A stretch of 64,000 nt of DNA, taken from positions 1 to 64,000 of the forward strand of contig JAIQFV010000007.1 of the NCBI GenBank assembly GCA_020073085.1, in the 5' to 3' direction. The translations under genes and the position numbers were made by a program. This DNA comes from Terriglobia bacterium. GTDB taxonomy: Bacteria; Acidobacteriota; Terriglobia; JAIQFV01. A model generated the notes under the pieces. It searched no databases. It worked only from the letters and a program-made list of their open reading frames with translations, and was not told where the DNA came from. This document shows, in pieces, positions 7,905 to 17,523 of the stretch. How positions within the stretch are numbered: position 1 is the first letter of the stretch; every line of letters begins with the position of its first letter.

Positions 7905-8225
7905 CTCTGAAGATTTGAGCGAGTAAGATTTCAGAATGAAGATAATCGAAGTGCGCGCCACCCCGCTCAATAAAAATGTTGCTTGGGGCCCTTTGGCGGT
8001 GCTAGGATTCGCCCTTCCCATGAACAACAGGGTAGCTTCCACAGCGTTCGCCAAGAACGGCTTTCCAGGCGTCAGCCCTCCGCCTTGGATTGCGAAAACT
8101 CGCAGGAAAAACCGTGAAACGGTGCCGGTCAACGAAGCCGGGCCGGCACGGGCGCTCTGTCAGACAAGATAAAGCCGGACTGGCCGTCTCAACTTCTTTC
8201 GCAACGCGCGGAACCGGGAGACACC
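7905..8225. other. intergenic stretch before the kinase gene
   Basis: A 78-codon open frame at 7936 begins MKIIEVRATPLN, recalling the enolase-superfamily N-terminus, but the rest is not protein-like and no ribosome site precedes it. Nothing else is supported. Confidence 0.35.
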
Positions 8226-10853
8226 ATGGATGCCCCTCGCTGGCAACGAATCCAAACGTTATTTCACAAAGCCGCCGAGCTTCCGGAGTCGGAGCAGGAA
8301 GCCTTTCTGAAGTCATCCTGTGCCGGCGATGACGCGTTGATCTCAGAAGTCCTGGCGATGCTGGAAGCCGACCACCGGAGCGGCTCGCTCCTCGACCTCG
8401 ACATGGCTCACGTGGCGCACCAGATGCTCACGGGCGCAGATCCGCTGCCAAGCACCAGAGAATTCGGACCCTACCTTATTAAAGAAGTACTCGGGGAAGG
8501 CGGGATGGGCGTGGTGTACCTTGCTGAACGCAAGGACCTCGGGAACCAGGTCGCGATCAAGATTCTGCGGGATGCCTGGCTTTCACCGGCGCGCCGCGAG
8601 CGTTTCGCCAGCGAGCAGCGAATGCTGGCGCAACTCAATCATCCGTCGATCGCGCGCCTCTACGACGCCGATACGCTGGCCGATGGCACGCCCTGGTTTG
8701 TTATGGAGTACGTTGACGGGCTGCCGCTCACCGATTATTGCCAGAAGCAGAACTGCTCCATCGAGCGCCGGTTGCAGTTGTTCCGCCAGGTCTGCGAGGC
8801 GGTGCAGTATGCCCACGGGCACGCCGTCATTCACCGCGATCTGAAGCCCTCGAACATCTTCGTAAAGGAGGATGGCAGCGTCCGTCTGCTCGATTTTGGA
8901 ATCGCGAAGCAGCTCGAAAGCCTGGACACCCCGGTGGACCACACGCGCACCGTGGTGCAGCTCATGACGCCGGCCTATGCGGCGCCCGAACAGATGCGCG
9001 GCGAGAGCGTCGGGGCGCACACCGATGTCTACTCCCTGGGGGTGATTCTTTATCAGTTGCTGACCGACCGGCTGCCTTTTGAGTTCTCCCGTCTCACGCC
9101 ACTTGAGGCCGTCGAGGTCGTGACGGAGCAGGAAGCGGGGAAACCGTCCACCGTCGAGAGCCAGTTCAGATCGGCACTCAGCCGAACCGCCTGGGCTGAT
9201 CTTGATGTGCTGTGCCTGACGGCAATGCACAAGGATCCGGCGCGTCGCTATCGTTCGGTCGAAGCGCTCATGCGCGACATTGACCATTACCTGAAGGGCG
9301 AGCCCTTGGAAGCGCAGCCCGATAGCCTGCCCTACCGGGTGGGTAAGTTCGTCCGGCGCAACCGGCGCGCTGTCTCCGCGGCCGCCCTGGTTTTCTTGAT
9401 CGTTACGGGGCTGGTAGTTTTCTTTACCCTCCGCCTCGCAAGAGCCCGCAATATCGCGTTGGCCGAGGCCGCCCGCGTCGAGCGCATCCAGCACTTCATG
9501 ATGAACCTGTTCGAGGGCGGTGATGAAGCGGCCGGGCCTGCCGATTCCTTGCGGGTGACCACCCTGGTCGACCGGGGCGTGCAAGAGGCAGAGACCCTGA
9601 ACACCGATCCCAAGGTGCAGGCCGAGCTTTTCGAGAACCTTGGCAGCATCTACCAGAAGTTGGGCAAACTCGACCGGGCGGACTCCCTGCTGCGGCGCGC
9701 CCTGGAGCAGCGAAAATCCCTGTTCGGCGCCGACAGCCTGGAAGCCGCCGAGAGCCTGATTGAGCTCGGCCTGCTTCGCGATTCGCAGGGAAAGTTCGAC
9801 GAGGCGGAGCGCCTTGTCCGTCAAGGACTCGATATCGACCGGCGTAAACTCCCTCCGAATCATGCCGCCGTAGGAAGGGCCACGGCCACTCTAGGGAGAG
9901 TCCTGGAAGACCGGGGCCGCTACCCACAGGCCATTGAGGTGCTGGAACAAGCCGTTCGGATGCAGTCCCAGGAGGGCAATGCCCCTTCTGATCTGGCGGA
10001 AACGCTTACGGAGCTGGCCAACTCCCATTTCTACGCGGGTCATTACCAGACCTCCGAATCCCTGAACCGCCGCGTGATGGCCATGGACCGTCAGCTTTAC
10101 GGCGAACGGCATCCCCACGTGGCCGACGACCTGATCAATCTCGGAGCCATCCAATTTGACCTGGGCCACTACAAGGAGGCTGAGCAATACGACCGCCAGG
10201 CGCTCGATATTGTCCGTTCGTTTTACGGAGAAGATCATCCCGAGACCGCCTCGACGCTGACTCTGCTGGGCCGGGCCCTCGTGGCGCAAGGTCGCGACGG
10301 GGACGCCGCCGCCATCCTCGAGCAGGCGCTTGCGGTCCAGGAGCATGTTTATGGGAAGATCCATCCGCGGGTCGCCTCCGCGCTCAACGAGCTCGGCAAT
10401 GCCGCGAAGCAACTGGGAAACCTCGATGAGGCGGAAGCCGACTTCAAACGCGCGGCCGAGATTTATCGTTCCGTGTACGGAGGCAAGCACTACTACATCG
10501 GCATCGCTGTGGCGAACCTGGCCGGAGTGTACGTGGAGCGGAAACAATACCCGAAGGCGGAAGCGCTTTTCCGTGAGGCCCTCGGCATTTACAGCCAATC
10601 GCTTTCGCCGGACCACTTGAACGTCGGCATTGGCCGGGTCAGGTTGGGGCATGTGCTCGTGCTGGAACATCGCTATTCGGAGGCGGAAGGAGAGAGTCGG
10701 GCCGGTTACGAGATTTTGATGAAGCAGTCGAGCTCCCCCGCCAAATGGCTGCGCATGGCTCGGGAGGATTTGGCCGAAGAATACGGCGCGCTCAAACAAC
10801 CCGAGAAGGCCAGGGAATTCAGCACCGAACTCACGGCGGCTGCGAAGAATTAG
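8226..10853 (+). CDS. membrane Ser/Thr protein kinase with TPR sensor domain
   Basis: An 875-residue Hanks-type kinase. The catalytic domain (about 80-350) has the glycine loop GEGGMG (90-95), Lys112 in AIKIL, Glu130 in helix C, HRDLKPSN (His203, Asp205, Asn210) and DFG (223-225), so all key residues are present. A single membrane helix follows (about 382-402, AVSAAALVFLIVTGLVVFF), and the outer part (430-870) is built of tetratricopeptide repeats with the 'Y..A..L..rAL.i....G..HP.va..L..La' pattern of TPR_10/TPR_12. The ATG is preceded by GGGAG. This N-kinase/TM/TPR plan is common in Acidobacteriota. It probably phosphorylates cytoplasmic partners in response to a signal sensed by the TPRs; neither is known. 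Three tandem hairpin repeats follow the stop. Confidence 0.95.
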   Translation: MDAPRWQRIQTLFHKAAELPESEQEAFLKSSCAGDDALISEVLAMLEADHRSGSLLDLDMAHVAHQMLTGADPLPSTREFGPYLIKEVLGEGGMGVVYLAERKDLGNQVAIKILRDAWLSPARRERFASEQRMLAQLNHPSIARLYDADTLADGTPWFVMEYVDGLPLTDYCQKQNCSIERRLQLFRQVCEAVQYAHGHAVIHRDLKPSNIFVKEDGSVRLLDFGIAKQLESLDTPVDHTRTVVQLMTPAYAAPEQMRGESVGAHTDVYSLGVILYQLLTDRLPFEFSRLTPLEAVEVVTEQEAGKPSTVESQFRSALSRTAWADLDVLCLTAMHKDPARRYRSVEALMRDIDHYLKGEPLEAQPDSLPYRVGKFVRRNRRAVSAAALVFLIVTGLVVFFTLRLARARNIALAEAARVERIQHFMMNLFEGGDEAAGPADSLRVTTLVDRGVQEAETLNTDPKVQAELFENLGSIYQKLGKLDRADSLLRRALEQRKSLFGADSLEAAESLIELGLLRDSQGKFDEAERLVRQGLDIDRRKLPPNHAAVGRATATLGRVLEDRGRYPQAIEVLEQAVRMQSQEGNAPSDLAETLTELANSHFYAGHYQTSESLNRRVMAMDRQLYGERHPHVADDLINLGAIQFDLGHYKEAEQYDRQALDIVRSFYGEDHPETASTLTLLGRALVAQGRDGDAAAILEQALAVQEHVYGKIHPRVASALNELGNAAKQLGNLDEAEADFKRAAEIYRSVYGGKHYYIGIAVANLAGVYVERKQYPKAEALFREALGIYSQSLSPDHLNVGIGRVRLGHVLVLEHRYSEAEGESRAGYEILMKQSSSPAKWLRMAREDLAEEYGALKQPEKAREFSTELTAAAKN

Positions 10854-10860
10854 CCACTGG

Positions 10861-11097
10861 ATCAAGCGGGGACAGACACCTGCTTTTACGACTCCCCCCA
10901 ATTGATTTCAAAAAAGGTGTCAGTCCCCTTCGTCCGATCAAGCGGGGACAGACACCTGCGTTTATGACGGCCTCCAATTGATTTCAAAAAAGGTGTCAGT
11001 CCCCTTCGTCCGCCCTTCGTCCGATCAAGCGGGGACAGACACCTGCATTTATGACTCCTTCCAATTGATTTCAAAAAAAGGTGTCAGTCCCCTTCGC
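10861..11097. repeat. three tandem hairpin repeats (GGGGACAGACACC)
   Basis: Three copies start near 10861, 10937 and 11023. Each reads ATCAAGCGGGGACAGACACC, about 20 variable bases, CCAATTGATTTCAAAAAA, then AGGTGTCAGTCCCC. Within each copy the two ends are inverted repeats (GGGGACxGACACCT) with one mismatch, so each unit can fold into a 14-bp stem. The second spacing is 11 bases longer because of a duplicated CCCTTCGTCCG. The array fills the gap between two convergent genes, the kinase and the TonB-dependent receptor. Confidence 0.85.
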
Positions 11098-11131
11098 CCC
11101 CTTCGCCCAAGATGGGTGGCTGTCCATGGTC

Positions 11132-14053
11132 TCAAAACTCAAAATCCAGGGAAAACTGGACCCGCCGGGCGCCGGCACCTTCAATCGGCTGGCCCAAGCC
11201 TGCCAGAGGAGCCTGGTTCGATCCGAAGACCGGGTCGATCTTCAAAACATTGGGGTGATTGAACAGATTGAACGCCTCCGCAACCAGATCGAGGCGGGCG
11301 GACTTGCCAAATGGAAAGTACTTCAGCACACGAAAATCCGTCGTGGCGAGTCCCGGTGTCCGGAGCGAGTTTCTTCCCTGCCCGAGCGGTCTCGTGGAGA
11401 GCGGGAATGCGTGACTGCGATTGGAGTCGAGCCCGGTGAGCGGGTCGACCGGCCGGCCGGTCCCTAAAGTGACAATCGCGGCCACTTCAATGTGACTGAA
11501 AATTCGTGAGGCCCAGTCGTGATGGGCCCCCTGCATGCTCCCCTCTTCCTTGTCCTCGCCGATAGGCAGGTCCCAGAGGGCGTTGAAGACAAAGCGCTGG
11601 TGCTGGTCCAGATTAGAAAGCGCCCGTTCCGCCCGGAGATTGAAAGGATTTTCAGGTTGCTCTTCGAAATCTGACGCATCGTCAATCGTCTTCGACAACG
11701 TGTACGCCGCTGAGAACTCCAACTCGTCAGACATTCTCCGATTGAACGAAAACGAGACGCCCTGGTAGGTCGAACTGGCCGAATCTTCGATCTGGTAGAT
11801 CCCGTCAAAACGCGGGTCGACGCGGCCCGGACCGAAAACTTCCCTCCCCACCTGTTGTGGCGTAGGATCAAGGATACCGAGGCGGGCGGCGTTGGCAGGC
11901 GTCAGGGCGACTGGTGACAGAAGATTGATGTTTCGTGTGCGAGACAGATGGACCCCGCGCACCATAAGGTAGTCGGCGCGGAGTGTTAGGTGGCGGGCCA
12001 ATTGATACTCCGCTCCGGCACTGGCTTGTAGGCTGTAGGGAGTGGCGAGATTCGGATCGGGGCGGAAGATTGAAGGTGCAATACCCGATGCAGGAGCCAA
12101 GAGCGGCCCTCCCCCTGCCGCCGCGAACAGACTTGCTGCCTGGGGACCATCGGCAACCTGCTCAAACGCGTGCGTGCCGTCCTTTTCAACACCCCGAACC
12201 AGATTCGCCAGAACGTACCGATCGAAGAAGATCCCCCACCCTGCCCGAATAACCCACTTCGGAGAAGGGCTCCAAGCCAGGCCAATCCGAGGACTCACGT
12301 TACCTGTGTCCTGATTGAACCCCGAGGGGAGATGCTCGAAATCAAAGCGCACGCCCAGATCCAGCGTGACCTGTGATGTCAGCGACCAGTGATCCTGCAC
12401 GAAGGCGCCGAAGGTCGCCACCGGGAAATTAACATTGGTACTTCCAAAAGCCTGACGAAACTGGTCCGGTTGGCCGTTCAGAAAATCGCTGAGATCCCCA
12501 AAAAGATAAACGCCCCCAAAGCCGTCTCCTACCGACGCATCCAGGTCGACCCGACTCGCCGTCCCGCCTGCTTTGAAGAGGTGCTTACCGCAGGTGCGCG
12601 CATAGGTGTATCCCGCCTGGTAGTGATTTTCGTGGCGCGCGCTTGTGCCGCCATACGGACGGCCAAAGTCGCCCAGCCCAGCGATGACAATCTCCGGGCC
12701 TAAGGAATCATTCGTACGCAGCGCGGCACGCCGTGTTGAAACCTGGAACCGCAGGTCACCCACCGCTTCCGAACCGTACACCGAGGTAAGCGAGCCGGAA
12801 AGCGACTGATCGCTGGTAAAGCTGCTGCCACGCCCGCTCGCATCCACAAGGCCCGCGGTGTTGAATGCATCGCTTGACTCTTTATTATTCGTGAAGGCAT
12901 AACGCAGCATGAGCGATGTGTTTTCCTTGAGCTGGTGATCGAGTCTGCCGGCGGCTTCAGTCTCGGCGCGGGCAATTGGAAAGAAGTTTGTCGCGATCGG
13001 CCGGGTACTGAGCCGGGAAAATGCCCCGGTGGCAAGGAGTGCGTTGATTGCCAACGCGAGGTCCGGGCTGATGTCCGTGCTGCTTTGGCCGCGGTTATGT
13101 TCCTGCTCGATGGCGGCGTAGTAGAAGGTGCGGTTTTTGACGACCGGTCCGCCGAGTGCAAACCCGGTGCGGTAACGTCGGAACGCCGGCCTGCCCGGGG
13201 TCGTCTCGAAGGGATCCCGTGCGTTCAACGCGCTATCCTGCGCAAAAATAAATGCGTCCCCGTGAATCGTGTTCGTCCCGGACCGCGTGATCACGTTGAT
13301 CGAACCCCCCGAGGCTCCGCCCGATTCCGCGGAAAGACCATTGTTGACGACCTGAAACTCCTGCACGATTTCCGGCGAAAGCTCAATGCGGCTCGAACCC
13401 GTGTACTCATCGTTGTTGTCCAGGCCATCGATCGAGACATTGTTGCTCCGGGTCCGCAGGCCGCCAAACGTGAAGCCGCTCCCCGCGAGGGGTGTGCCTC
13501 CACTGGCGCCCGATGCCGGAGGCGAGCCCGAGACACCGGGCGCCAGCAAGACGAAATCCAGGTAGTTGCGAGTTCGCACCGGCAACTCTTCGATTCTTTC
13601 TTTGTCCACCGACGAAACAACCGAGGTCTGGGAAGGATCAATGGAGGACGGTTGCGCGTTTACTGTGACCTCGGAAGACGCGGACGCGAGAACTAGGACA
13701 ATATTCAGGTGAACGGTCGCGCCGAGAGGCAATCCCACGCCCGCCAGCCGATAAGGTGCAAAGGCCGGATACTCGATGCGCACTTCATAAGTCCCCGCGG
13801 GGAGTTCTCCCGCATGGAAGGCCCCCCGATCATCGGTCGCAACCGTGCGCATCTGATTTGTTTCCGTGTTTCGCAGCGCCACCTTGGCATTGGATATCGC
13901 GCCTCCGCTACTGTCGCGGACGGTACCCTCAACCGTCGCCCCTACTTTTGACACTTGAGCACTTGTATCCATACCCCTCACAAAAATTAGAAACAATGCC
14001 GTCAAGACAATAAAACCCGTTCGTGCATGAAGCGAATTCCCTTGCAGAAACAT
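11132..14053 (-). CDS. TonB-dependent receptor, Oar-like, with carboxypeptidase-regulatory domain
   Basis: The chosen ATG (14053) has GGAGAGG nine bases upstream and gives a signal peptide (GFIVLTALFLIFVRGMDTSAQ); a longer frame is open upstream but lacks this. The mature protein starts with a carboxypeptidase regulatory-like beta-sandwich (about 38-125, VEGTVRDSSGGAISNAKVALRN), then a plug domain (ELPVRTRNYLDFVLLAPGV; SIDGLDNNDEYTGSS; GGSINVITRSGTN), then a long outer-membrane barrel ending VQFSLDFEF with the terminal Phe typical of barrels. At about 970 residues it has the size of Oar/cna-B-type receptors, which are numerous in Acidobacteriota and take up glycans or peptides by TonB energy. 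The ligand is unknown. Confidence 0.92.
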   Translation of the reverse strand: MFLQGNSLHARTGFIVLTALFLIFVRGMDTSAQVSKVGATVEGTVRDSSGGAISNAKVALRNTETNQMRTVATDDRGAFHAGELPAGTYEVRIEYPAFAPYRLAGVGLPLGATVHLNIVLVLASASSEVTVNAQPSSIDPSQTSVVSSVDKERIEELPVRTRNYLDFVLLAPGVSGSPPASGASGGTPLAGSGFTFGGLRTRSNNVSIDGLDNNDEYTGSSRIELSPEIVQEFQVVNNGLSAESGGASGGSINVITRSGTNTIHGDAFIFAQDSALNARDPFETTPGRPAFRRYRTGFALGGPVVKNRTFYYAAIEQEHNRGQSSTDISPDLALAINALLATGAFSRLSTRPIATNFFPIARAETEAAGRLDHQLKENTSLMLRYAFTNNKESSDAFNTAGLVDASGRGSSFTSDQSLSGSLTSVYGSEAVGDLRFQVSTRRAALRTNDSLGPEIVIAGLGDFGRPYGGTSARHENHYQAGYTYARTCGKHLFKAGGTASRVDLDASVGDGFGGVYLFGDLSDFLNGQPDQFRQAFGSTNVNFPVATFGAFVQDHWSLTSQVTLDLGVRFDFEHLPSGFNQDTGNVSPRIGLAWSPSPKWVIRAGWGIFFDRYVLANLVRGVEKDGTHAFEQVADGPQAASLFAAAGGGPLLAPASGIAPSIFRPDPNLATPYSLQASAGAEYQLARHLTLRADYLMVRGVHLSRTRNINLLSPVALTPANAARLGILDPTPQQVGREVFGPGRVDPRFDGIYQIEDSASSTYQGVSFSFNRRMSDELEFSAAYTLSKTIDDASDFEEQPENPFNLRAERALSNLDQHQRFVFNALWDLPIGEDKEEGSMQGAHHDWASRIFSHIEVAAIVTLGTGRPVDPLTGLDSNRSHAFPLSTRPLGQGRNSLRTPGLATTDFRVLKYFPFGKSARLDLVAEAFNLFNHPNVLKIDPVFGSNQAPLAGLGQPIEGAGARRVQFSLDFEF

Positions 14054-14195
14054 ATCAGTCCACCTCTCCGGAAATAAGAGCACAGTCCCGGCGAACTTCA
14101 TCGAGCGTGAGGTTTGCGACAAATCTTTACGCCGATCGGGAGACACCGGGTCAATGGAGCATGAAAAGGAAGCTGAAGGACCGCCGAAGGGAGGA

Positions 14196-14528
14196 TCAAA
14201 TACGCAGCACTACAACCTGGGGACCCGGAGACACAGCAGGCGTTGAGAAAGGGGTGACTTGAAGCCGTTCGGAAAAACTGCTCACGACTGGAAGTAGCCG
14301 AGACGCGACTGCGGACCAGTAGCGGGCCGCTCGGACGTAGACACCGGGCATTGAGAAGGCAAAACCCACACACAAGGCAAGCACCACGAACGTGTACTCA
14401 GTGTCGTTACCCGTCTGAAGCGTGTGATCCCAATAATCGAACAATTCGATCACGGGACAGACGATACAGACCATCAGAGCGATGGTAGCCGTTATTCGTG
14501 AAATTCTTGACCGCATCGACCGAATCAT
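14196..14528 (-). CDS. small membrane protein of unknown function
   Basis: From the ATG at 14528 the frame gives about 110 residues with two membrane helices: ITATIALMVCIVCPVIELFDYWDH and TEYTFVVLALCVGFAFSMPGVYV. The segment ELFDYWDHTLQTGNDTEY between them looks conserved rather than random. GGGGGA lies 12 bases upstream; a start at 14516 or 14588 is also possible. It lies between the TonB-dependent receptor and the methyltransferase gene on the same strand. No function is recognised. Confidence 0.55.
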   Translation of the reverse strand: MIRSMRSRISRITATIALMVCIVCPVIELFDYWDHTLQTGNDTEYTFVVLALCVGFAFSMPGVYVRAARYWSAVASRLLPVVSSFSERLQVTPFSTPAVSPGPQVVVLRI

Positions 14529-14638
14529 AGTTCTGAGCGTTCCCCCAGTCAAGCCACAGGTCACTGCCAGGGAACGCCTGTAGGACAACGCCGCCCCTCT
14601 TCATAGAGGCGCCCGCCAGCCGTGCAGGCGCGATGCCT

Positions 14639-15301
14639 CTAAAACAGCAAGGGCACCAGCGCCCAGGTGTCCCGCCGGTAAGCATCATAATCAGCCCCAA
14701 ATGCTTCGCCCAAGGCCTGCTCCTCAAGGCGGATTTTGCGCCAGTACGCCAACGTTACCAACACCAGCGCCAATGGGGCGTGAATCTGCGCGGAGACGAG
14801 CGCGGTTCCGCAATACATGCCAAGCACCGCCGTGTAAATAGGATGACGGAGGATTCGGTAGGGACCCGACCGCACCAACTGGTGCCCTGTCGCGATCCTG
14901 ACCTCACCGCTCCAGTTGCTCCCCAGGTGCCGGCGCGCCCAGACAATAAGGAGCAAGAAAGCGATTTGGATGAGCAGGCCGGCGGCGACCAGGAAGTGAC
15001 TGGCAGGCAGAATGCGCCGCGTCAGTCCCGGAACAGGGAGCACGAGCAACAACACCGCTCCGTTGACCACAATCAGATGAAGCCGGCGCGACCACACCGA
15101 TTCCGACGTCTTTGCGGGCGCGCTGTCCCTGGCGGCAATGCTCCAGTAGATCGTGAAGAGAAGCCAAAGGGCCAAGGAGAGACGCATCCCCACTGAAAAT
15201 TCCAGAGGGAGGCGAAACGTCGCCGGGAAGCGCCGAACAAGGAGCGCCGCGGCAATTCCAACCGCTACCATCCTCACCAGCCCCTTCGTCGATTTTGTCA
15301 T
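14639..15301 (-). CDS. isoprenylcysteine carboxyl methyltransferase-family protein
   Basis: A 220-residue integral membrane protein with about five hydrophobic helices and the C-terminal signature of the ICMT/phospholipid methyltransferase group: LGSNWSGEVRIATGHQLVRSGPYRILRHPIY (SAM-binding GPYR.lRHPiY), followed by KIRLEEQALGEAFGADYDAYRRDT. Members methylate lipids or small hydrophobic molecules with S-adenosylmethionine at the inner membrane. In bacteria the substrate is generally unknown and protein prenylcysteine is unlikely. The N-terminal region (1-90) is more variable. Confidence 0.85.
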   Translation of the reverse strand: MTKSTKGLVRMVAVGIAAALLVRRFPATFRLPLEFSVGMRLSLALWLLFTIYWSIAARDSAPAKTSESVWSRRLHLIVVNGAVLLLVLPVPGLTRRILPASHFLVAAGLLIQIAFLLLIVWARRHLGSNWSGEVRIATGHQLVRSGPYRILRHPIYTAVLGMYCGTALVSAQIHAPLALVLVTLAYWRKIRLEEQALGEAFGADYDAYRRDTWALVPLLF

Positions 15302-15551
15302 AATCCTCCTCGGTACGTTGCGACGGGTCGATTCCCCTGCTCGTGGGTCAAGTCTGTGCGAACAGGCTTAAGGGGGTCATTCGCGCAAGAAGGAATTGGA
15401 TGAAGCATTGATCAGCGCCGCTCCTTGAAGGCGGAGCTTGGGTCACCTGGACCGTGTCATTTGGAGTAAACGCGCATGGGGATCGGCACAACATTTCCAT
15501 TGCCGGCCCATGACGCGAGCATCACGGGCGAAGCGCTAAAACCCTCCGGAC

Positions 15552-17483
15552 TTATCTCACCTCTCCTCCTCTCGACTGCTTCGCCTTCTGCTGAGACTGG
15601 CTGGCTTGCGCCTGCGTGAAGAACGGCGGCAGATGGATCTGGTCAGCACACGAGGCGTCGAGGCCTGCGGCCGAGCCTTGCGCCACAAATTCCGAAATGA
15701 GTCCGTCGATGCACAAGGAACCGGTTCCATGGGTCCCGTCTTTCACAACAATCACGCGGCTGTGGCTCAGATCATGCGCTGCCTGCGCCGAGGCTTCAGG
15801 GGGCGTGGCCGGATCGAGCGCCCCGGAGATCAGAATCGCGGGCACGGCGGAACGGATGGGCGCGTAGAAGTCCCGGGGGATGCCGCCTCGAACCCATTCG
15901 CCGCAGGCTTTCTGATACAAACGCACCTGGAAGTCGCCCAGGTAGGTGCCGGCCGTTTCCCGCCGAATCGTCGCCTCCGTCAGCCCGGGGATATCTTCCG
16001 CGCAGATCACGGAAAGACTCATGCCCCGATCGACCTGCTTGTCAATGGCGTTTCTCACTGCCATCGTGCCCGCCGCATAAATACTCCAATCGCCCTGGGA
16101 GGCACGGTGGATGAGGTTGGGAAACTGGCTGATCAGCCCCGGTATATAGAGCAGGGGCCGCAGGGAGGCGACAAACATGCCGCGGGAAAGCGTGACCGGC
16201 TGCGTTCCTCCGCCCGGGTTGTTCACCTTAAAGTGCGCCGGCGATTTCTCCAGTTGGTCCACCAGGGTCTGAAACTCTTTCTTCAAATCGGGAAAGGCCT
16301 TGTGGCAGCCCTCGTCTGCCCCACAACGGGCGATCAAATGATCCACCGAGTCTTGGGTGGTCCGCGAGAAGGCCAAAGGAATCCGATACTGCGGGGGGGC
16401 GACTGCCTCCAGCGTCAGGGTGCGAACATGCTCTCCGTGCCGCCGCAGGTACACCAGAGCGGCCCGCGTGCCGTACGAGCCGCCGAACAGATTAATCTTG
16501 TCGTAACCCATGGCTTGCCGCACGTCATCGAGATCATCGGCGGCAATGGAGGTGGTGTACTGTGTGAGGTCTGCCTTTTTTTCAAGCGCCGCGCGGCAGG
16601 CGCGCACCTTCTCAACAGAGAGGGCTTCGCCGATCAATTCCTGCGCGTTGTTGGGATCGCGTACCTCGCACGGCAATGGATTGGATGCGCCCGTCCCTCT
16701 CTGGTCCACCAGCACCACGTCCCGTTGTTGCCGCACTTTCACCGTGAAGCCTGCCTGCGGAAAGGCTTCTACGGCACTCTGTCCCGGACCTCCGGCCAGA
16801 CCGAACCAGGGGTCGGCCGCCGGTTTGCCGGAGAGCGCCGGCAAGACCATGATGTTCAGTGCGATCTTGCGACCGTTTGCCGACGTCCGGTTCTCATACA
16901 CCTCGTACTTTCCGCACAGCCCCTCCGTGTTGCCGTCTTTTGTACGGCACGGCTCGAGCGGGATACTTCCCACCGTCCTCGGTTGGAGCGTAGGCTTGGG
17001 TGCGCCCGCACCGGCACGGTGCAGCGAGAGAGCGATGGAATTGCCACCCTGCTCCCACGTTCCCGCGAACTCGCTTCCGTCGTCGTTCAGCTTTCCTTCG
17101 AAAACCGCGCCAATGCTCTTCAGGTCCAGTCGCAAGCCGCTGCTTGGCGAAAAAGATACGGCGTCAATCGGGAGAGTGACATTCCCCTGATCCAAACTGG
17201 TAAGTTTTCCCGTGAAAGTGCCGTCGGCGGCCTGCTCAATCTTCACAATCAAGTGCAGGCCAGCCACCACTCCCTGCCACTCACCTGAAATGTTGTGCCC
17301 ATTGGCGGTCTGCAGCCGCCCCGCCGGCGCGGGGGCTGCCTGAGATTGCGCCCAGGAACCGGCATTGGAGGGCGACGGGCCAAGCGGACTTGTGTGTGCC
17401 GGCTGCGCTGCGGCGATCGAGAGCCAAGCTGCGGTCAGCAGTGATTGCAGAATATAGGCACACTTCCCCCGTCTTGTTTTCAT
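15552..17483 (-). CDS. secreted alpha/beta hydrolase, S33/TAP-like
   Basis: From the ATG at 17483 (AGGAG seven bases upstream) the protein has 643 residues with a signal peptide (ILQSLLTAAWLSIAAAQPA). Residues about 60-170 form a small beta-rich domain (ISGEWQGVVAGLHLIVKIEQAADGTFTG) seen in front of several acidobacterial exported hydrolases. The hydrolase part has the oxyanion motif GGPGQSA, the VDQRGTGAS segment, the nucleophile elbow GGSYG (Ser336), a lid region, the acid loop ISGALDPATPPEAS and the histidine in KDGTHGTG. This is the arrangement of proline iminopeptidase/tripeptidyl aminopeptidases with a TAP-like C-terminus, so an exopeptidase in the periplasm is likely. It follows the gntR and membrane-protein genes with only about 40 bases between, suggesting one operon. 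Confidence 0.88.
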   Translation of the reverse strand: MKTRRGKCAYILQSLLTAAWLSIAAAQPAHTSPLGPSPSNAGSWAQSQAAPAPAGRLQTANGHNISGEWQGVVAGLHLIVKIEQAADGTFTGKLTSLDQGNVTLPIDAVSFSPSSGLRLDLKSIGAVFEGKLNDDGSEFAGTWEQGGNSIALSLHRAGAGAPKPTLQPRTVGSIPLEPCRTKDGNTEGLCGKYEVYENRTSANGRKIALNIMVLPALSGKPAADPWFGLAGGPGQSAVEAFPQAGFTVKVRQQRDVVLVDQRGTGASNPLPCEVRDPNNAQELIGEALSVEKVRACRAALEKKADLTQYTTSIAADDLDDVRQAMGYDKINLFGGSYGTRAALVYLRRHGEHVRTLTLEAVAPPQYRIPLAFSRTTQDSVDHLIARCGADEGCHKAFPDLKKEFQTLVDQLEKSPAHFKVNNPGGGTQPVTLSRGMFVASLRPLLYIPGLISQFPNLIHRASQGDWSIYAAGTMAVRNAIDKQVDRGMSLSVICAEDIPGLTEATIRRETAGTYLGDFQVRLYQKACGEWVRGGIPRDFYAPIRSAVPAILISGALDPATPPEASAQAAHDLSHSRVIVVKDGTHGTGSLCIDGLISEFVAQGSAAGLDASCADQIHLPPFFTQAQASQSQQKAKQSRGGEVR

Positions 17484-17523
17484 CGAGTTTCTCCTCTTCG
17501 ATCTGTTTTCCAGAGTTGTTTCG

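Noticed and set aside
7936-8172. 78-codon frame beginning MKIIEVRATPLN, like an enolase-superfamily N-terminus
   Set aside because: Only the first dozen residues resemble it, no ribosome site, and the rest is not protein-like; probably chance.
8583-9863. 426-codon minus-strand frame
   Set aside because: Antisense to the kinase domain and first TPRs; shadow.
9891-10901. 336-codon minus-strand frame
   Set aside because: Antisense to the TPR region of the kinase.
10861-11097. Possible CRISPR array from evenly spaced repeats
   Set aside because: Only three units, each itself an inverted repeat with long conserved 'spacers', and no cas genes in the window.
11132-14053. SusC/RagA-type polysaccharide-utilisation receptor
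   Set aside because: No SusD gene alongside and the plug/barrel sequence is Oar-like.
15606-17288. 560-codon open frame on the plus strand
   Set aside because: Lies entirely antisense to the S33-like hydrolase, which has complete motifs and signal peptide; composition (Arg, Gly, His-rich) is that of a shadow of a GC-rich gene.
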